A stretch of 39,398 nt of DNA, from the NCBI GenBank assembly GCA_018970045.1, contig JAGWXC010000003.1, positions 1 to 39,398 of the forward strand, written 5' to 3'. The notes below the pieces were generated by a model, which ran no database searches, had not been told where the DNA came from, and saw only the letters and a list, made by a program, of their open reading frames with translations. The DNA comes from Planctomycetota bacterium. GTDB taxonomy: Bacteria; Planctomycetota; Phycisphaerae; Phycisphaerales; SM1A02. A program made the translations under genes and the position numbers. How positions within the stretch are numbered: position 1 is the first letter of the stretch; every line of letters begins with the position of its first letter. Positions 38,292 to 39,398 of the stretch are shown here, one piece after another.

Positions 38292-39398
38292 GTGATCGGC
38301 CGCGAGCACGACCCCCGTGATGCGTGGACACCGCCCCTGGCGCGCACCGACGGGGATGCGTTGCTCTCGGCGCCCGAGGCGCTCCTGAAGGGCGCGCTCG
38401 AATCGACCGTGCCGGCGGTGGCGGTCTTCGGCCCGCGGCGACCGCCGTTCGAGCCGCTCTTCCGCATGGCCGCAGACCCGGCTGCGCAGGCAGCCTTGGA
38501 TCGCAATGGTCTGCGGCTCGAGGCTTCGGTGGATGCGGTGCGGAGCATCAGCCTGGCGGCGATCGAGTCCGCCGCCGGACGCGGCGCGATCGCGCTCCTG
38601 CCCAACGACCAGCTCGATCGCGGCATGGGTGCGCTTGAGCGTCTGGCACGTGCGTGCGCCGGTCCGGTCGCGCTCGTGCTGGAGGACAATCCGCACCTTT
38701 CGCCGGCCACGTGCCCGCGCCGCATCTGCTGGCGCCTGCGCATGCCGACGCTCGAGCCATGGGATCTCGAGAGCCTGCGCCGCAGCGTCGGCCTGGCGCT
38801 GCGCATGTCGAGCGCTGCAGGCATCCCGGTGGGCATCGTGGTGCACAACACCATGCTGCGATCGTGGGCAACGCTGGCGATGCGGCCCAATCGCGTGGTC
38901 ACGATGCTCGATGCGGTCGAGCCCGAGGCGCTGGTCGTGGATGGTCGCGATCCGCTGCGCGACCTCCGGCGCGATGAGTTCAATCACGCCTGGTTCATGC
39001 CCAGCCCTGGTGAGCGCGAGCGTTACGGCATCATCGCGATCGGTCCGTGCGTGCATGCCACGCTGCACATGCTCGATGCCACGGGGTTCACCGGCCGCGT
39101 GCCGGTCTTCCGACTCGGGGCCAGCGCGCCGATCGATGAGAGCGCGCTCGAACGGTTCCTCGAGCGTTGCGAGCATGCCATCGTGGTGGAGCCACGCCCC
39201 GGCAGCACGGCACCGCGCGTGGTCGGCCTGGCACAACGGATCCGTCGCGCGCACGGCCACGCCGCGCAGGTCTGGTGGACGGAGCTTCCGCCGATCGAGG
39301 GGCATGCGAGGGTGAGGCTCGAACCCAACGAAGGCACGCGAAGCTCCACGCTCGTGCGCAAGATGATTCACCTGCTGGATGAGCTCCGTCCGAGCAAG
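38292..39398 (+). CDS. indolepyruvate:ferredoxin oxidoreductase alpha-like protein, 5' part (cut by window edge)
   Basis: The 369 visible codons stay open to the window end. The order of conserved blocks follows the pyruvate-ferredoxin-oxidoreductase-like half of IorA. LLSAPEALLKGALESTVPAV stands where IorA has its L-G-N-E-A-x-A-R-G-A-L-E-A-G start. Next come VALVLEDNPH, the region LRMPTLEPWDLESLRRSVGL, and YGIIAIGPCVHATLHMLDAT. The last is VPVFRLGASAPID followed by HAIVVEPRPG. Several positions are eroded: the Y-P-G-T-P loop reads VFGPRRPPFE. The TPP-binding domain and its cysteines would lie beyond the window. IorA-like ancestry is likely; enzymatic activity is uncertain. Confidence 0.68.
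   Translation, partial: MIGREHDPRDAWTPPLARTDGDALLSAPEALLKGALESTVPAVAVFGPRRPPFEPLFRMAADPAAQAALDRNGLRLEASVDAVRSISLAAIESAAGRGAIALLPNDQLDRGMGALERLARACAGPVALVLEDNPHLSPATCPRRICWRLRMPTLEPWDLESLRRSVGLALRMSSAAGIPVGIVVHNTMLRSWATLAMRPNRVVTMLDAVEPEALVVDGRDPLRDLRRDEFNHAWFMPSPGERERYGIIAIGPCVHATLHMLDATGFTGRVPVFRLGASAPIDESALERFLERCEHAIVVEPRPGSTAPRVVGLAQRIRRAHGHAAQVWWTELPPIEGHARVRLEPNEGTRSSTLVRKMIHLLDELRPSK

Noticed and set aside
1-39398. Prophage, transposon or other mobile element
   Set aside because: No integrase, transposase, terminal inverted repeats or tRNA-flanking direct repeats were seen. All four tRNAs look intact and the gene content is core-like.

Overview
The window is GC-rich, gene-dense chromosomal DNA with no phage, insertion sequence or CRISPR array that I can see. 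The likely source is a planctomycete, most probably of the class Phycisphaerae. Four things point there: dockerin-like repeat tails on two secreted proteins; a pseudopilin with an H-x9-DG element near its C-terminus; HEAT-repeat secreted proteins; and a stand-alone release-factor-like protein with a planctomycete-style C-terminal extension. This is a judgement from protein style, not from a marker-gene search.

Layout. 1-1.9 kb: divergent pgi and tal, then tRNA-Leu. 1.9-5.7 kb: recA with a long N-terminal extension under a LexA-box promoter, then a secreted zinc metalloprotease with PA14 and dockerin-like domains. 5.8-9.0 kb: M20 amidohydrolase, TauE/SafE permease and zinc alcohol dehydrogenase. 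9.0-13.9 kb: release-factor-like protein coupled to tsaD, divergent hflX, an unknown protein and a free-standing MshEN/GspE-N domain protein. 13.9-15.8 kb: tRNA-Phe, a poorly resolved gene with a 9-bp tandem repeat, a nitrilase-family amidase and tRNA-His. 15.8-22.1 kb: the operon pckA-ilvA-nadE-mutL. 22.1-24.9 kb: a four-gene operon on the minus strand behind a cobalamin-type riboswitch. 25.0-30.3 kb: a large secreted HEAT-repeat protein, tRNA-Thr, and a HEAT-repeat protein coupled to a DegT-like protein. 30.3-33.7 kb: dnaA with an intergenic region that could be an origin, a GNAT acetyltransferase and a small exported protein. 33.8-36.5 kb: rpmA, obgE and an RluA-type pseudouridine synthase. 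36.5-39.4 kb: a YfgM-like membrane protein, a HAD hydrolase and the start of an indolepyruvate:ferredoxin-oxidoreductase-alpha-like gene that runs off the end.

Two observations stand out. First, a B12-box RNA precedes an operon for a secreted dockerin-tailed protein, a pseudopilin, a BFD-like [2Fe-2S] protein and a SAM methyltransferase. None is a recognised cobalamin gene, so this is a candidate undescribed B12-responsive surface system. Second, about a dozen genes have a TANNNT hexamer ending exactly 6 or 7 bases before the start codon and no Shine-Dalgarno sequence. This implies that leaderless mRNA is normal in this organism; genes with a real leader do carry a Shine-Dalgarno. A third notable point is a DegT/AHBA-fold protein that has lost both its PLP-binding lysine (Arg) and aspartate (Asn).
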